Source: Bailinhaonella thermotolerans
Lineage (GTDB): Bacteria > Actinomycetota > Actinomycetes > Streptosporangiales > Streptosporangiaceae
Reading direction: 5' to 3'
Length of the DNA: 64,000 bases
NCBI RefSeq assembly: GCF_003594875.1
Contig: NZ_QZEY01000025.1
Span: 53,186-117,185 of the forward strand
Positions within the stretch are counted from its first letter, which is position 1, and every line of letters starts with the position of its first letter. The translations under genes were made by a program, and so were the position numbers. The notes beneath the pieces are model-generated. The model did not search any database. It was not told the DNA's origin and saw only the letters and a list, made by a program, of their open reading frames with translations. This document shows positions 36,396-45,298 of this stretch, in pieces.

Positions 36396-37406
36396 GTGAC
36401 ATACGATTTCTCCCCACGGCTGCGCTCCCGCGTCACCAGGACACTCGGTCTCCTCGTGGCGGGGACTCTCACCCTCGCCTCCCTGGCCGCCTGCGGCTCC
36501 GAGTCCGGCCGCCCGGGCTCCGGCGGCGCCGCCACCGGGGAGAAGTCCGAGGTCCTCGGCGCCTTTTACCCGCTTTCCTGGCTCAGCCGGCAGATCGGCG
36601 GGCAGGACATCACCGTGAGCGACCTGACCAAGCCGGGCGCCGAGCCCCACGACCTGGAGCTCACGCCGCGCCAGGTCGTGCAGGTGGGCGAGGCCAGGCT
36701 GGTCGTCTACATCAAGGGCATCCAGCCCGCGGTGGACGAGGCCGTGGCCGAGCACGCCCCCAAGTCCTCCCTGGACGCCGCGTCGCTGGTCAAGACCATC
36801 CCGGCGGGCGAGTCCGACGCGCACGCCCACGAGGGCGGGCACGAGGGCGAGCACGGCCACGAGGAGCACGGGAACGAGGAGCACGAGCACGGCGGGGTCG
36901 ACCCGCACATCTGGCTCGACCCCGACCGCATGGCCACCGTGGCGACCGGCCTGGGCGAGCGCCTGGCCGCCGCCGACCCCGCGCACGCCGCCGGATACCG
37001 CGAGCGCGCCGCCAAGACCGCCGCGTCCCTGCGCGCCCTGGACGGCGAGTTCAAGACCGCCCTGGCCACCTGCGCCACCCGCACCCTGGTGACCAGCCAC
37101 GCCGCGTTCGGCTACCTGGCGAACCGCTACGGCCTGAAGCAGGTGGGCATCAGCGGCGTCGAGCCCGACAGCGAGCCCACGCCGTCCCGGCTGGCCAAGG
37201 TCGCGGACCTGGCCAAGCGCGAGAAGGTGAGGACCATCTTCTTCGAGTCGCTGGTCAACCCCAAGGTCGCCCAGGTGCTCGCCGAGGAGGTGGGCGCCAG
37301 GACCGAGGTGCTCGACCCGCTGGAGAGCCCGCCCAAGGACGGCGACTACCTCACGGCGATGCGCCAGAACCTGAACCACATCCGCGCCGGGCTGGAGTGC
37401 CGGTGA
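36396..37406 (+). CDS. znuA: Zinc ABC transporter substrate-binding lipoprotein
   Basis: 336 aa from the GTG at 36396. Lipobox LAAC at residues 24-27. Cluster A-I metal-binding fold: GAFYPLSWLSRQIGGQDITV, PGAEPHDLELTPRQ (first His), an acidic His-rich loop of about 25 residues (140-168), DPHIWLDPDRM, VTSHAAFGYLANRYGL and the closing Asp region FFESLVNPKVAQVLAEE. It captures Zn2+ outside the membrane for ZnuBC. The start codon of znuC overlaps its stop (GTGA). Confidence 0.95.
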   Translation: MTYDFSPRLRSRVTRTLGLLVAGTLTLASLAACGSESGRPGSGGAATGEKSEVLGAFYPLSWLSRQIGGQDITVSDLTKPGAEPHDLELTPRQVVQVGEARLVVYIKGIQPAVDEAVAEHAPKSSLDAASLVKTIPAGESDAHAHEGGHEGEHGHEEHGNEEHEHGGVDPHIWLDPDRMATVATGLGERLAAADPAHAAGYRERAAKTAASLRALDGEFKTALATCATRTLVTSHAAFGYLANRYGLKQVGISGVEPDSEPTPSRLAKVADLAKREKVRTIFFESLVNPKVAQVLAEEVGARTEVLDPLESPPKDGDYLTAMRQNLNHIRAGLECR

Positions 37407-38182
37407 GCGGGGCCCTGCGCACCGGCACCCCGGTCTTCCGGATGACCGGCGGCCGCGTCTCCCTGGACACCCGCGAGGTGCTGCGCGGCGTGGACCTGAC
37501 CGTCGAGCCCGGCGAGGTCGTCGCCGTGCTCGGCCCCAACGGCTCGGGCAAGTCCACGCTCGTGCGCTCGCTGCTCGGCCTCGTCCCGCTCACCGCCGGC
37601 TCCGTCGAGCTGTACGGCGTGCCGCCCCGGCGGTTCCGCGACTGGAAGCGCGTCGGGTACGTCCCGCAGCGGCTCACGGCGGGCGGCGGGGTTCCGGCGA
37701 CCATCCGCGAGGTGGTCGCCTCCGGCCGTATCGCCAGGCAGAAGCGGCTCCGGCCCGCGAGCGCCGCCGACCGCGCGGCGGTGGACCGCGCGCTGCGGGC
37801 GGTGAGCCTGGCCGACCGCGCCGGCGACCCCGTGCACGCCCTGTCCGGCGGGCAGCAGCAGCGGGTCCTGATCGCCCGCGCGCTGGCCGGCGAGCCCGAC
37901 GTGTACGTCATGGACGAGCCCACCGCGGGGGTGGACGCCGCCACGCAGCAGGCGCTGGCCGGAACCCTGCGCACGCTGGCCGCCGAAGGCCGTACCGTTG
38001 TGCTCGTGGCCCACGAGCTGGGCCCGCTGGCCTCCGTCATCACCCGCGCCGTCGTCGTCACCGACGGCCTCATCACGCAGGACGGCCCGCCGTCGATCGC
38101 GGCGGCCGTACAGGAGCACTGCCACCCCCACGCCGACGAGGACGTGCGGGTCCCCTTGTCAGGATGGAAACCCACCCCGTGA
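37403..38182 (+). CDS. znuC: Zinc ABC transporter ATP-binding protein
   Basis: 259 aa. Walker A GPNGSGKS, Q-loop YVPQR, signature LSGGQQQRVLIARAL, Walker B VYVMDEPTAGVD and H-loop VAHE are complete. The start GTG overlaps the znuA stop and the stop overlaps the znuB ATG (TGATG), so the three genes are translationally coupled. The C-terminal HCHPHADEDVRV segment is a possible Zn contact. Confidence 0.95.
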   Translation: MSGALRTGTPVFRMTGGRVSLDTREVLRGVDLTVEPGEVVAVLGPNGSGKSTLVRSLLGLVPLTAGSVELYGVPPRRFRDWKRVGYVPQRLTAGGGVPATIREVVASGRIARQKRLRPASAADRAAVDRALRAVSLADRAGDPVHALSGGQQQRVLIARALAGEPDVYVMDEPTAGVDAATQQALAGTLRTLAAEGRTVVLVAHELGPLASVITRAVVVTDGLITQDGPPSIAAAVQEHCHPHADEDVRVPLSGWKPTP

Positions 38183-39024
38183 TGGATCTGCTGCAGTACG
38201 ACTTCATGCGGCGCGCGCTGCTGGCCGCGCTCCTCGTCGGCCTGGTCGCCCCCGCCGTCGGCACGTTCATCGTGCAGCGGAGGCTGGCGCTGCTCGGGGA
38301 CGGCATCGGCCACGTGGCGCTGACCGGCGTCGCGCTGGGGTTCCTCACGGGGACGGCGCCCACGCTGACCGCGGTCATCGTGGCGGTCGGCGGCGCGATC
38401 GCGATCGAGCTCGTGCGGGAGCGCGGGCGGACCAGCGGGGACGTCGCGCTCGCGCTGCTGTTCTACGGCGGCATCGCCGGGGGCGTGCTGCTGATCGGGC
38501 TCGCGCCCGGCGGCAGCAACGCGACGCTGCTGGGCTACCTGTTCGGCTCGGTGAGCAGCGTGTCCGCCGAGGACGTGTGGGTCGTGGCCGGGCTGGCGTC
38601 CGCCGTGCTGATCATCGTGGCGGCGTTCGGGCGCGAGCTGTTCGTGCTGTGCCAGGACGAGGAGGTCGCGCGGTCGTACGGCCTGCCCGTGCGCATGCTG
38701 AGCCTGCTCATCGCCGTGACCGCCGCGCTCACCGTCGTCGTGGCCATGCGGGTCGTGGGGCTGCTGCTGGTCAGCGCGCTCATGGTGGTGCCGGTCGCGG
38801 CGAGTCAGCAGATCGCGCGGGGCTTTCGGACCACGATGTTCCTGGCCATGGCGATCGGCGTGGTCTCCGCCGTCGGGGGGCTCCAGGTGGCGGCGGGGCA
38901 GGACAACGTGGCGCCGGGCGCGGCGATCGTGCTGATCGCGCTCGCGGCGTTCGTCGTGGCGCTGGTCTTCGGTAGATTCGTCCGGCGCAGCCGTACCACT
39001 GACACCACGGGGGCGAAGGCTTGA
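38182..39024 (+). CDS. znuB: Zinc ABC transporter permease
   Basis: 280 aa from the ATG at 38182 (TGATG overlap with znuC); the in-frame ATG at 38164 has no spacer to a ribosome site. MDLLQYDFMRRALLAALLVGL is the family start. The ABC-3 permease has about eight helices, with the conserved LGDGIGHVALTGVALG, GLPVRMLSLL and VGLLLVSALMVVPVAAS segments. Confidence 0.94.
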   Translation: MDLLQYDFMRRALLAALLVGLVAPAVGTFIVQRRLALLGDGIGHVALTGVALGFLTGTAPTLTAVIVAVGGAIAIELVRERGRTSGDVALALLFYGGIAGGVLLIGLAPGGSNATLLGYLFGSVSSVSAEDVWVVAGLASAVLIIVAAFGRELFVLCQDEEVARSYGLPVRMLSLLIAVTAALTVVVAMRVVGLLLVSALMVVPVAASQQIARGFRTTMFLAMAIGVVSAVGGLQVAAGQDNVAPGAAIVLIALAAFVVALVFGRFVRRSRTTDTTGAKA

Positions 39025-39407
39025 GTTCACGTCGTGAGGCAGTTCGTCAGGCGCTCGCCGCGAGCGACGGTTTCCGCAGCGCTCAGGACATCTACGCCGA
39101 CATGCGGGCGAAAGGCGCCAAGATCGGGCTGACCACGGTCTACCGCGCGCTCCAGACGCTCAGCGAGAACGGCGAGGTGGACACGCTCCGCACCGACGAC
39201 GGCGAGTCGGTGTACCGGGCGTGCGCGACCGACCGGCACCACCACCACCTGGTGTGCCGGCGCTGCGGGCGCACCGTCGAGGTCGAGGGGCCCGCGGTGG
39301 AGCGGTGGGCCGAGAACGTCGGGGCCGACCACGGGTTCACCGAGATCACGCACACGGTCGAGGTCTTCGGGACCTGCTCGGCCTGCGCGGCGCGCGTCGC
39401 CTCCTGA
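39021..39407 (+). CDS. zur: Fur family regulator, zinc uptake repressor
   Basis: 128 aa, TTG start overlapping the znuB stop (TTGA). Winged-helix N-terminus (SAQDIYADMRAKGAKIGLTTVYRALQTLSENGEVDTL) and C-terminal metal sites: CATDRHHHHLVCRRCGRTVEV with the CxxC, and CSACAARVAS with a second CxxC. Its place at the end of znuACB and the Zur box upstream support autoregulation and a Zur rather than Fur role. Confidence 0.92.
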   Translation: MSSRREAVRQALAASDGFRSAQDIYADMRAKGAKIGLTTVYRALQTLSENGEVDTLRTDDGESVYRACATDRHHHHLVCRRCGRTVEVEGPAVERWAENVGADHGFTEITHTVEVFGTCSACAARVAS

Positions 39408-39469
39408 GGTCCCCGGGCCTCCTGAGATCCCCGGACCTCCTGAGGTCTCCGGGCCTCCCGGGTTTTCGG
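39399..39469. repeat. 18-bp tandem repeat across the zur stop codon
   Basis: GCCTCCTGAGGTCCCCGG, GCCTCCTGAGATCCCCGG, ACCTCCTGAGGTCTCCGG and a fourth partial copy. The zur TGA (39405-39407) is inside the first copy. Confidence 0.85.
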
Positions 39470-39544
39470 GCCTCCGTCATTGCGGGGCCGTGGGGGATAC
39501 TGTCGGCAGCAGGCCCGCCCGCCCCGCCCGCGACAGGAGCCGCC

Positions 39545-40072
39545 ATGACCTTCGGCCACGACACCGCGCGCGCCCTGGCCGCGGTCGTGGATCTGATCAA
39601 CAGCGCGCCCGCCGACGTGGCCGCGCTGACCGAGCTGGTGCGCCGCCACACGATCACCGACGTTCCCCCGCTGCACGAGGGCGACGTGACCGCGATGGCG
39701 CGCCGCCGTTCGGAGTTCCTCGCGGTGTTCGCCGCCGCGTCCCGCGAGGAGGCCGTCGAGGGCCTCAACGCGATCATGGCGCAGGCCCGGATCACGCCGC
39801 GCCTGACCGAGCACGACGACTTCCCGCTCCACCTGCACTACCACGCGCCCGGCGCCACCCTCGCCGAGCACTTCGCGGCCGACGGCGGGGTCGCCCTGGC
39901 CACCGTCCTCGCGGCCGGCGAGTGGGAGCGCCTGCGCACCTGCGCCGCCCCCGGCTGCGCCAACGTCTTCGTGGACGAGTCCCGCAACCGCTGCCGCCAG
40001 TACTGCGACAGCCGCTCCTGCGGGAACCGCCTCCACGTGGCCGCCTACCGGGCCCGCCGCCGCTCCGCCTGA
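39545..40072 (+). CDS. CGNR zinc-finger regulator (ABATE domain)
   Basis: 175 aa, ATG with AGGAG upstream. The C-terminal zinc finger is complete: CAAPGCANVFVDESRNRCRQYCDSRSCGNRLHVAAYRARRR (four Cys, CGNR). The N-terminal ABATE domain carries LINSAPADVAALTELVRRH and a mid domain LHYHAPGATLAEHFAADGG. These are putative stress-responsive transcription factors that bind DNA with the CGNR finger. It stands alone. Confidence 0.88.
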   Translation: MTFGHDTARALAAVVDLINSAPADVAALTELVRRHTITDVPPLHEGDVTAMARRRSEFLAVFAAASREEAVEGLNAIMAQARITPRLTEHDDFPLHLHYHAPGATLAEHFAADGGVALATVLAAGEWERLRTCAAPGCANVFVDESRNRCRQYCDSRSCGNRLHVAAYRARRRSA

Positions 40073-40180
40073 CCCGCGCCCGCGCGCCGCCGCTCCGCCT
40101 GACGCTCTTCCGCGCGTCCACCGCTCCGCCCTGGCCCGCTCCCGCGCGTCCACCGCTCCGCCTGACCGCTCACGGCACGC
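40056..40180. repeat. Imperfect ~30-bp repeats of the CGNR gene's 3' end
   Basis: CCGCTCCGCCTGAC-type segments recur about every 28-32 bp at 40058, 40090, 40119 and 40153. The first contains the gene's own TGA; later copies are non-coding. Confidence 0.75.
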
Positions 40181-40264
40181 GTGCCCTGCCGTACGGCCGC
40201 GGCCTGCCGTACGGCCTGAGCGGCGCGCGGGCGGGAGCCGTACGGCCCGCGCGCGGCGAGGGGC

Positions 40265-41068
40265 CTAGGAGAGGGGGCCGGACACGGCGGGGACGGAGTT
40301 CGGCAGGGCGCCGCCGTAGCGCCGGTCGCGCTTGGCGTAGATCTCGCAGGCCTGCCAGAGGTGGCGGCGGTCGAACTCGGGCCAGAGGGTGTCGAGGAAG
40401 ACCATCTCGGCGTACGCCGACTGCCAGAGCAGGAAGTTGGAGGTGCGCTGCTCGCCGGAGGAGCGGAGGAAGAGGTCCACGTCCGGGATGTCCGGCTCGT
40501 CGAGGTAGCGGGCGAAGACCTTCTCGGTGATCTTCTCCGGGTTGAGACGCCCGGCGGCGACGTCCCGCGCGATGCGGGCGGCGGCGTCGGAGATCTCCGC
40601 GCGGCCGCCGTAGTTCACGCAGAACTGCAGGGTGAGCCGGTCGTTGGCGCGGGTCATCTCCTCGGCGTCGGTCAGCTCCTTGATCACGCTCTTCCAGAGC
40701 CGCCCCGGCCGCCCGGCCCAGCGCACGCGCACGCCCATCGCGTTGAGCTGGTCGCGTCGCCGCCGGATCACGTCGCGGTTGAAGCCCATGAGGAACCGCA
40801 CCTCGTCCGGCGAGCGCCGCCAGTTCTCGGTCGAGAAGGCGTACGCCGACAGGTAGGGGATGCCCAGCTCGATCGCGCCCTCGATCACGTCGAAGAGCGA
40901 GGCCTCCCCCATCTTGTGACCCTCGACCCGCGGCAGCCCGCGCGCCTTGGCCCACCGGCCGTTCCCGTCCATCACGATCGCCACGTGCCGGGGCACGAGG
41001 TCGCGCGGCAGCGCCGGCGGGATCGCGCCGGAGGGATGCGGGGACGGCTGAGCGTAGTGCTTCTTCAA
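40265..41068 (-). CDS. uppS: cis-Prenyltransferase (undecaprenyl diphosphate synthase-like)
   Basis: 267 aa, TTG start with GAGGG upstream. [27 protein letters not shown] contains the catalytic Asp and structural Gly-Asn; [48 protein letters not shown] complete the family motifs. It elongates FPP with IPP in cis, giving the lipid carrier for cell-wall synthesis; chain length is not readable. It is 11 nt downstream of recO, in an operon common in actinobacteria. Confidence 0.94.
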   Translation of the reverse strand: MKKHYAQPSPHPSGAIPPALPRDLVPRHVAIVMDGNGRWAKARGLPRVEGHKMGEASLFDVIEGAIELGIPYLSAYAFSTENWRRSPDEVRFLMGFNRDVIRRRRDQLNAMGVRVRWAGRPGRLWKSVIKELTDAEEMTRANDRLTLQFCVNYGGRAEISDAAARIARDVAAGRLNPEKITEKVFARYLDEPDIPDVDLFLRSSGEQRTSNFLLWQSAYAEMVFLDTLWPEFDRRHLWQACEIYAKRDRRYGGALPNSVPAVSGPLS

Positions 41069-41079
41069 GTGACTGGCCC

Positions 41080-41814
41080 TCAGACTCGTTCGACGTGCTG
41101 GAGTGAGCGTATGCCGTGCTCAAGGTGCCATTGCAGGTAGGCGGCGACCAGGCCGCTGCACTCCGTGCGGTGGCGGGTCTCGCTCGCGTCGGCCGCGTCC
41201 CAGTCGCCGCGCAGCAGCGCCACCATCAGCGCGACCGTGGGCGGGGCCGGGGAGGCCGCCCCCGGTGTGCGGCACGTCCCGCAGACCATGCCGCCGGTCA
41301 CGATCGCGAAGGAACGCACGCCCTCGGCCCCGCATCGGGCGCATTTGTCCAGCGACGGGGCGTATCCGGCGACGGCGAGGGAGCGCAGGAAGTAGGCGTC
41401 GAGCACCAGCCGGGGGTCGTGCGACCCGTCGGCCAGCGTGCGCAGCCCGCCGACCAGCAGCAGGAACTGCCGCAGCGCCGGCTCCTTCTCCCCGCTCGTG
41501 AGCTTCTCGGCGGTCTCCAGCATCGCCATGCCGGAGGTGTAGCGGGGGTAGTCGGACACCAGCGCCTCGCCGTACGGGTGCAGCGTCTCGGCCTGGGTCA
41601 CGACGTCGAGGGACCGCCCGGCGTGGAGCTGGAGGTCCACGTGGGTGAACGGCTCCAGCCGCGCCCCGAACCGCGAGGACGTGCGCCGGACCCCCTTGGC
41701 GACCGCGCGCACCCGCCCGGTCCGCCGCGTGAGGATCGTGACGATGCGATCGGCCTCACCCAGCTTCTGGGTCCGCAGAACGACGCCTTCGTCGCGATAG
41801 AGGCTCACCCTCAC
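41080..41814 (-). CDS. recO: DNA repair protein RecO
   Basis: 244 aa, GTG start. OB-fold N-terminus [41 protein letters not shown], then helical bundle with [15 protein letters not shown], a Cys4 zinc site ([15 protein letters not shown]) and a conserved C-terminal helix ending [12 protein letters not shown]. It acts with RecF/RecR to load RecA on gapped DNA. It is the first gene of recO-uppS and divergent from the Lrp/AsnC gene. Confidence 0.94.
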   Translation of the reverse strand: MRVSLYRDEGVVLRTQKLGEADRIVTILTRRTGRVRAVAKGVRRTSSRFGARLEPFTHVDLQLHAGRSLDVVTQAETLHPYGEALVSDYPRYTSGMAMLETAEKLTSGEKEPALRQFLLLVGGLRTLADGSHDPRLVLDAYFLRSLAVAGYAPSLDKCARCGAEGVRSFAIVTGGMVCGTCRTPGAASPAPPTVALMVALLRGDWDAADASETRHRTECSGLVAAYLQWHLEHGIRSLQHVERV

Positions 41815-41882
41815 ATTGTCTCACCCACGGGCGAACGCGGGTCCGGCCTGCGCGGAGGTGAGCGCGAGGTCCGCCGCATTTG

Positions 41883-41888
41883 TACGCT
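41883..41888 (+). promoter_or_regulatory. -10 box TACGCT of the Lrp/AsnC gene
   Basis: TACGCT ends 8 nt before the GTG at 41897, matching the leaderless pattern seen for dgt and dnaG. Confidence 0.45.
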
Positions 41889-41896
41889 TAATCGGG

Positions 41897-42379
41897 GTGA
41901 AAGGGGAGGGTATGCAGCTCGACGCGCTGGACAAGGCCATCATCGGGGCGCTGGTGGCCGACGCCCGCGCCACGTACGCCGAGATCGGCGCCCAGGTGGG
42001 CCTGTCGGCCCCGGCCGTGAAACGCCGCGTGGACCGCCTCCTGGCGACCGGCGCCATCACCGGCTTCACCGCCCGCGTGGACCCCGCCGCCCTGGGCTGG
42101 ACCACCGAGGCGTACGTCGAGCTCTACTGCCGGGGCAAGACCACCCCCCGCGAGATCGCCGCCGCCGTCTCCCGCCACCCCGAGGTCGTCTCCGCCTGCA
42201 CCATCACCGGCGAGGCCGACGCCCTCCTCCACATCCGCGCCACCGACATGCGCCACGTGGAACAGGTCATAGAACGCATAGCCGCCGAACCCTTCGTAGT
42301 CCGCACGAAAAGCGTCATAGTCCTGTCCCGCCTGATAGACGCCCCAACCCCCCTCGACGCCGCCTCCCCACCCGCCTGA
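41897..42379 (+). CDS. Lrp/AsnC family transcriptional regulator
   Basis: 160 aa from the GTG at 41897; the ATG at 41912 would remove five residues and has GGGGAGGG directly upstream. HTH: LDKAIIGALVADARATYAEIGAQVGLSAPAVKRRVDRLLATGAITGFTARVD; RAM ligand domain with AYVELYCRGKTTPREIAAAVSRHPEVVSACTITGEADALLHIRA. Such proteins respond to amino acids. It is divergent from recO; its target genes cannot be read from position alone. Confidence 0.92.
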   Translation: MKGEGMQLDALDKAIIGALVADARATYAEIGAQVGLSAPAVKRRVDRLLATGAITGFTARVDPAALGWTTEAYVELYCRGKTTPREIAAAVSRHPEVVSACTITGEADALLHIRATDMRHVEQVIERIAAEPFVVRTKSVIVLSRLIDAPTPLDAASPPA

Positions 42380-42532
42380 CCGCCGCCCCCTCCGCAGCCC
42401 CGGCGCCCAGCGAGAGCCGTACGGCGAGCCCAGCCGCCAGCGAAGGCCGTACGGCAACGCCAGCCGACGGCGAAGGCCGTACACCGACAATGGCGCGAGC
42501 CGCACCCCTCAGGAGGCGCGGGCCAAAAGCAA
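42380..42532. other. Non-coding gap with CCGTACGG repeats
   Basis: Contains CCGTACGG at 42417 and 42447 and a partial third at 42477, 30 bp apart, inside AGCGAAGGCCGTACGGC-type units. No gene or tRNA is visible. Confidence 0.6.
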
Positions 42533-42657
42533 GGTCCTCGCAGGAGAGCGCTTCGCGCGTCCAAGCTCGCAGTCCCAGCGGGGGCTTCGCCCCCGCACCC
42601 CCGGCGAGGGGGCCGCCGCCCCCTCCCCCTCCCCCGCAAACCTCGGCATGTGACCGG
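42533..42657. repeat. Left 125-bp inverted repeat bounding the 42.7-45.8 kb module
   Basis: Starts GGTCCTCGCAGGAGAGCGCT and ends CCTCGGCATGTGACCGG. Read in reverse complement, it matches 45793-45920 along its whole length with a few substitutions and short gaps, including a GGGGGC-TTC-GCCCCC hairpin. It begins 70 bp past the stop of the leftward IMPase-like gene. Confidence 0.85.
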
Positions 42658-42726
42658 ACGGAGAAGGACCTCCCACGAGCGAAAGAGCAGGTTCCCCAAC
42701 AGGGCGGGCCGGGCTTGGACGGTGGG

Positions 42727-43656
42727 TCACACACGGCCGAGGAGGGCGGTGCGGATCTCCTCAGCCAGGTTGTGGCCAGAGGCGGCGATGAAGGTCTGTC
42801 TTCTGTCCATCGCCCTGCCGATGTCGTCGAGCGTGGCAAGGTGATAGTCCAGCGAGATCGTCTCCCCCGTGAGATCGACCGCCACTCCGCCGGCGGCGTC
42901 GAGTATGTAGTGACCAGGGGCAAGGTCCCAGATGGCGAAGCCCTTGTCGAACTCCACCGTGGCGTCGGTGAAGCCCGCGGCCACATGGCAGAGACTGATC
43001 GAACCGAAGTCCACGCCGATACGCCCCCGGGGGTTCTCGTCGCCCTCCACCCGGCCCAGTTCCTCGAACAGCTTGGCTTGCCGCGCCAGTGCCTTGAACC
43101 GGCCGGGCTTCATGAGGAAGTTCGTGACGAGCGCCTCGGACAGGGGAACCGACCGGTCCAGGCGCAGTTCGTGTGCCGTGCCGTTCCGCTCGACCAGGAA
43201 GGCCCGATCCTCGCCGTCACCGTCTAGGCCGGCGGCGTAGAACTGGAGGTGGTGGAAGATGTCGCCCACCACGGCGGCCACGGGCCGTGCCAGGCTCCGC
43301 GAATAGACCATGACATGGGTGTAGCCGTACAGGGATCGGACGGCCATCTCACTGGTGTCGAGAGGGTCAACGAGGACCAGGAGATCAGGGTCCGGGTCAG
43401 AGCCGATCACCTGAGGATCGGCTTCCTCCGACGCGTACACGAATGACGGCAGGGCGTCAGCGAGCAGCGTTCGATACCGGTCGTGAAGCAGGAGATCGAA
43501 GTCCGACAGGAAGTTGTCCGCGTGGCGTTCGTTGGCTCGATCGGCGTGGTTGCCGGACAGCGCGGCCGAGATCAGTCGCGGGCGGATCTCGGCCATTAGG
43601 GACGTCACGATAGAGGCGATGCGCCCGGCCAGTTCCGGCATCCGATGCTGTTGCAT
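42727..43656 (-). CDS. Inositol monophosphatase family protein
   Basis: 309 aa, ATG at 43656. Metal-site motifs: ASEEADPQ (Glu77/78), VDPLDTSEMAV (Asp97, Asp100; canonical DP-D-GT becomes DPLDTS) and FAIWDLAPGHYILDAAGG (Asp244). All acidic ligands are kept, so phosphomonoesterase activity on an inositol, nucleotide or PAP-like substrate is likely. It is 19 nt downstream of the HTH-PRTase-like gene on the same strand, so both act in one pathway. GC is lower than the surrounding genome. Confidence 0.85.
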   Translation of the reverse strand: MQQHRMPELAGRIASIVTSLMAEIRPRLISAALSGNHADRANERHADNFLSDFDLLLHDRYRTLLADALPSFVYASEEADPQVIGSDPDPDLLVLVDPLDTSEMAVRSLYGYTHVMVYSRSLARPVAAVVGDIFHHLQFYAAGLDGDGEDRAFLVERNGTAHELRLDRSVPLSEALVTNFLMKPGRFKALARQAKLFEELGRVEGDENPRGRIGVDFGSISLCHVAAGFTDATVEFDKGFAIWDLAPGHYILDAAGGVAVDLTGETISLDYHLATLDDIGRAMDRRQTFIAASGHNLAEEIRTALLGRV

Positions 43657-43675
43657 CTCATCTCACCTTATGTCC

Positions 43676-44806
43676 TCAGCGCAGCTCCAGCGGCGGTTCG
43701 ATGCCGGGAGGGGCCATCGTGGCGGCCACGAACACCGCCTTGAAGCCGGCGTCCCGCATGATGCCGGCACCGGTCAGATCGTCGAAGCCGCTCACGTTCA
43801 GGTCCCGCTCCTTGGTCATCGCGCCGAAGACGGCGAAGTACAGCTCGGCTCCGGGATAACGGTTCCTGATCTCACGGGAGATGAAACCCACCACATCGGC
43901 ATGCTTGACCTCGAAGTCACACAACAAGATCGACGGAGCCTCTGGCAGGTGCGGGAATGCCGACGCTTGATCCAACGCGATGAAGTCCCGGCTCTTATTG
44001 CACCTCAGGTAACCGATAGGGCACCGCCCAAACTGCGCAGAGGCCAGAAACGTGGCCATCACCAATCCCGCCTCGTTGACACCAAAGCAAGCGTCCACAT
44101 CCACCCGCCGGCCAACGTTCTTGATCTGATGAACCAGCCGCTCCACCCCGTACCCGAAGGAAGCCCAGCCCAAGTTCAGCAGTTGCCCCGGCCGCGGATT
44201 CGGCAAGGAATAGACGAGCCGTTCCGGATTGCCGTACTCCATCGTCGGAGCATCGAGGATGAAGTCCGGGCCTACGACATCTTCACTGGGGAGTTGCCTC
44301 AGCTCCGTGTCGGGATACGCATGCGCCGTGTCACCGTTCATGCTCGTTACGGGACTTGCTGCCGTGAAGCCTCTCAGAGAGATCTGATCCTCCGGTGCGA
44401 GCCGTTCGTAGGCTTCGGCAACCAGCTCGCTGGGTGAGATCGTCTCGTCAGAGACACCGAGAGGGCCACTGCCGTAGGCGGCCGAAAGAATCAGCAGGCT
44501 CGAAAACGTCGGGGGTGATCCCGACTTGCCGCGGGTTCGCGCCCATGTCTCCCAGGCGTTGATAGAAGTACCACCCAAGCATGTGGTGTGACCGGTGACC
44601 TGGTTGTAGCGCGAGGCCGCCTGTTCTTGCGATATACCGCATGCGTAGCGGTGCGCCTGAAGGCTGGGTATATCGGGATAGCGATTCATAAGTTCGATTG
44701 CGGCAAGTTTGACCGATCTGGAGCGTTCCCAGAGCGACGTGCCTAGCCGTGCCAGCTCGCGCCCTCGCGCCTGAGGGCTTGACTTTGAGCTCTTTTGAGC
44801 AGGCAT
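43676..44806 (-). CDS. HTH protein with phosphoribosyltransferase-like C-terminal domain
   Basis: 376 aa, ATG with GAGGGGG upstream. Residues ~45-110 look like an XRE-type DNA-binding region (SLQAHRYACGISQEQAASRYN..SINAWETWAR). Residues ~220-335 resemble a PRTase fold: VERLVHQIKNVGRRVDVDACFGVNEAGLVMATFLA and SILLCDFEVKHADVVGFIS, where the latter matches the PRPP-loop strand (acidic plus small residues) but lacks a TGGT. The architecture recalls B. subtilis PurR, which senses PRPP. Function is inference. Codon GC is visibly below the neighbours, suggesting transfer. Confidence 0.6.
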   Translation of the reverse strand: MPAQKSSKSSPQARGRELARLGTSLWERSRSVKLAAIELMNRYPDIPSLQAHRYACGISQEQAASRYNQVTGHTTCLGGTSINAWETWARTRGKSGSPPTFSSLLILSAAYGSGPLGVSDETISPSELVAEAYERLAPEDQISLRGFTAASPVTSMNGDTAHAYPDTELRQLPSEDVVGPDFILDAPTMEYGNPERLVYSLPNPRPGQLLNLGWASFGYGVERLVHQIKNVGRRVDVDACFGVNEAGLVMATFLASAQFGRCPIGYLRCNKSRDFIALDQASAFPHLPEAPSILLCDFEVKHADVVGFISREIRNRYPGAELYFAVFGAMTKERDLNVSGFDDLTGAGIMRDAGFKAVFVAATMAPPGIEPPLELR

Positions 44807-44842
44807 CTGTGCCCCCTCGCCGTCCTCTCGACCCGGACGTTA

Positions 44843-44882
44843 CCCATCTCAATGGGCAGTCGCTGGGTTTTTCAAGAAACCC
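44843..44882. promoter_or_regulatory. Two adjacent inverted repeats in the divergent intergenic region
   Basis: CCCAT-CTCA-ATGGG (44843-44856) and GGGTTT-TTCAAG-AAACCC (44865-44882) lie between the HTH-PRTase start (44806) and the small-protein start (44966). This is a natural binding site for the HTH protein, which would control both arms of the module. Confidence 0.5.
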
Positions 44883-44953
44883 CTGGTCAGAGCACCGTTG
44901 TTCCGGTGCGGTTCTCCCTTCGTTGTCAGGTGTGGGCGTTGACGGGCGCGGCC

Positions 44954-44959
44954 TACCGT
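44954..44959 (+). promoter_or_regulatory. -10 box TACCGT of the first small module protein
   Basis: TACCGT ends 6 nt before the ATG at 44966, again a leaderless arrangement. Confidence 0.4.
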
Positions 44960-44965
44960 CGCTGC

Positions 44966-45298
44966 ATGGCCACGGACAACACACGAGAAAGCAGCAGCGG
45001 CCAGCCGATCGAGCAGGGAGCCGACTTCCCAATGGTCCCCGAAGCTGTCGCGAGGGAGCGTGCGGAGGAGGTCGCCGAGGAATTCCCGGACTGGATGGTC
45101 TTCCGCAGCGATCGGGGTCGGTTCTGGGCGTCGCTCAGACGGGAGCTGACCAGGTACGAAATGGCCGGGTGCTGCGACCGGATGGTGGACGCCGACGACC
45201 TGGACACGCTGGTCGAGAAGCTGCGCGAACAGGAGCTGAAGCAGCAGGTCGCCGCAGCGTCCAGGCGGACGAAGCCGCGCACGAAGGTCGTGCCGTGA
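44966..45298 (+). CDS. Small module protein 1, unknown function
   Basis: 110 aa from the ATG at 44966, with no ribosome site but a -10 box. Acidic N-terminal half, then FPDWMVFRSDRGRFWAS (residues 40-56) and a C-terminal helix DADDLDTLVEKLREQELKQQVAAAS. I do not recognise a family; similar short proteins are common beside XRE regulators in actinomycetes, from memory. Its TGA shares its A with the ATG of the next gene, so both are translated together. No signal peptide or membrane segment. Confidence 0.72.
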   Translation: MATDNTRESSSGQPIEQGADFPMVPEAVARERAEEVAEEFPDWMVFRSDRGRFWASLRRELTRYEMAGCCDRMVDADDLDTLVEKLREQELKQQVAAASRRTKPRTKVVP

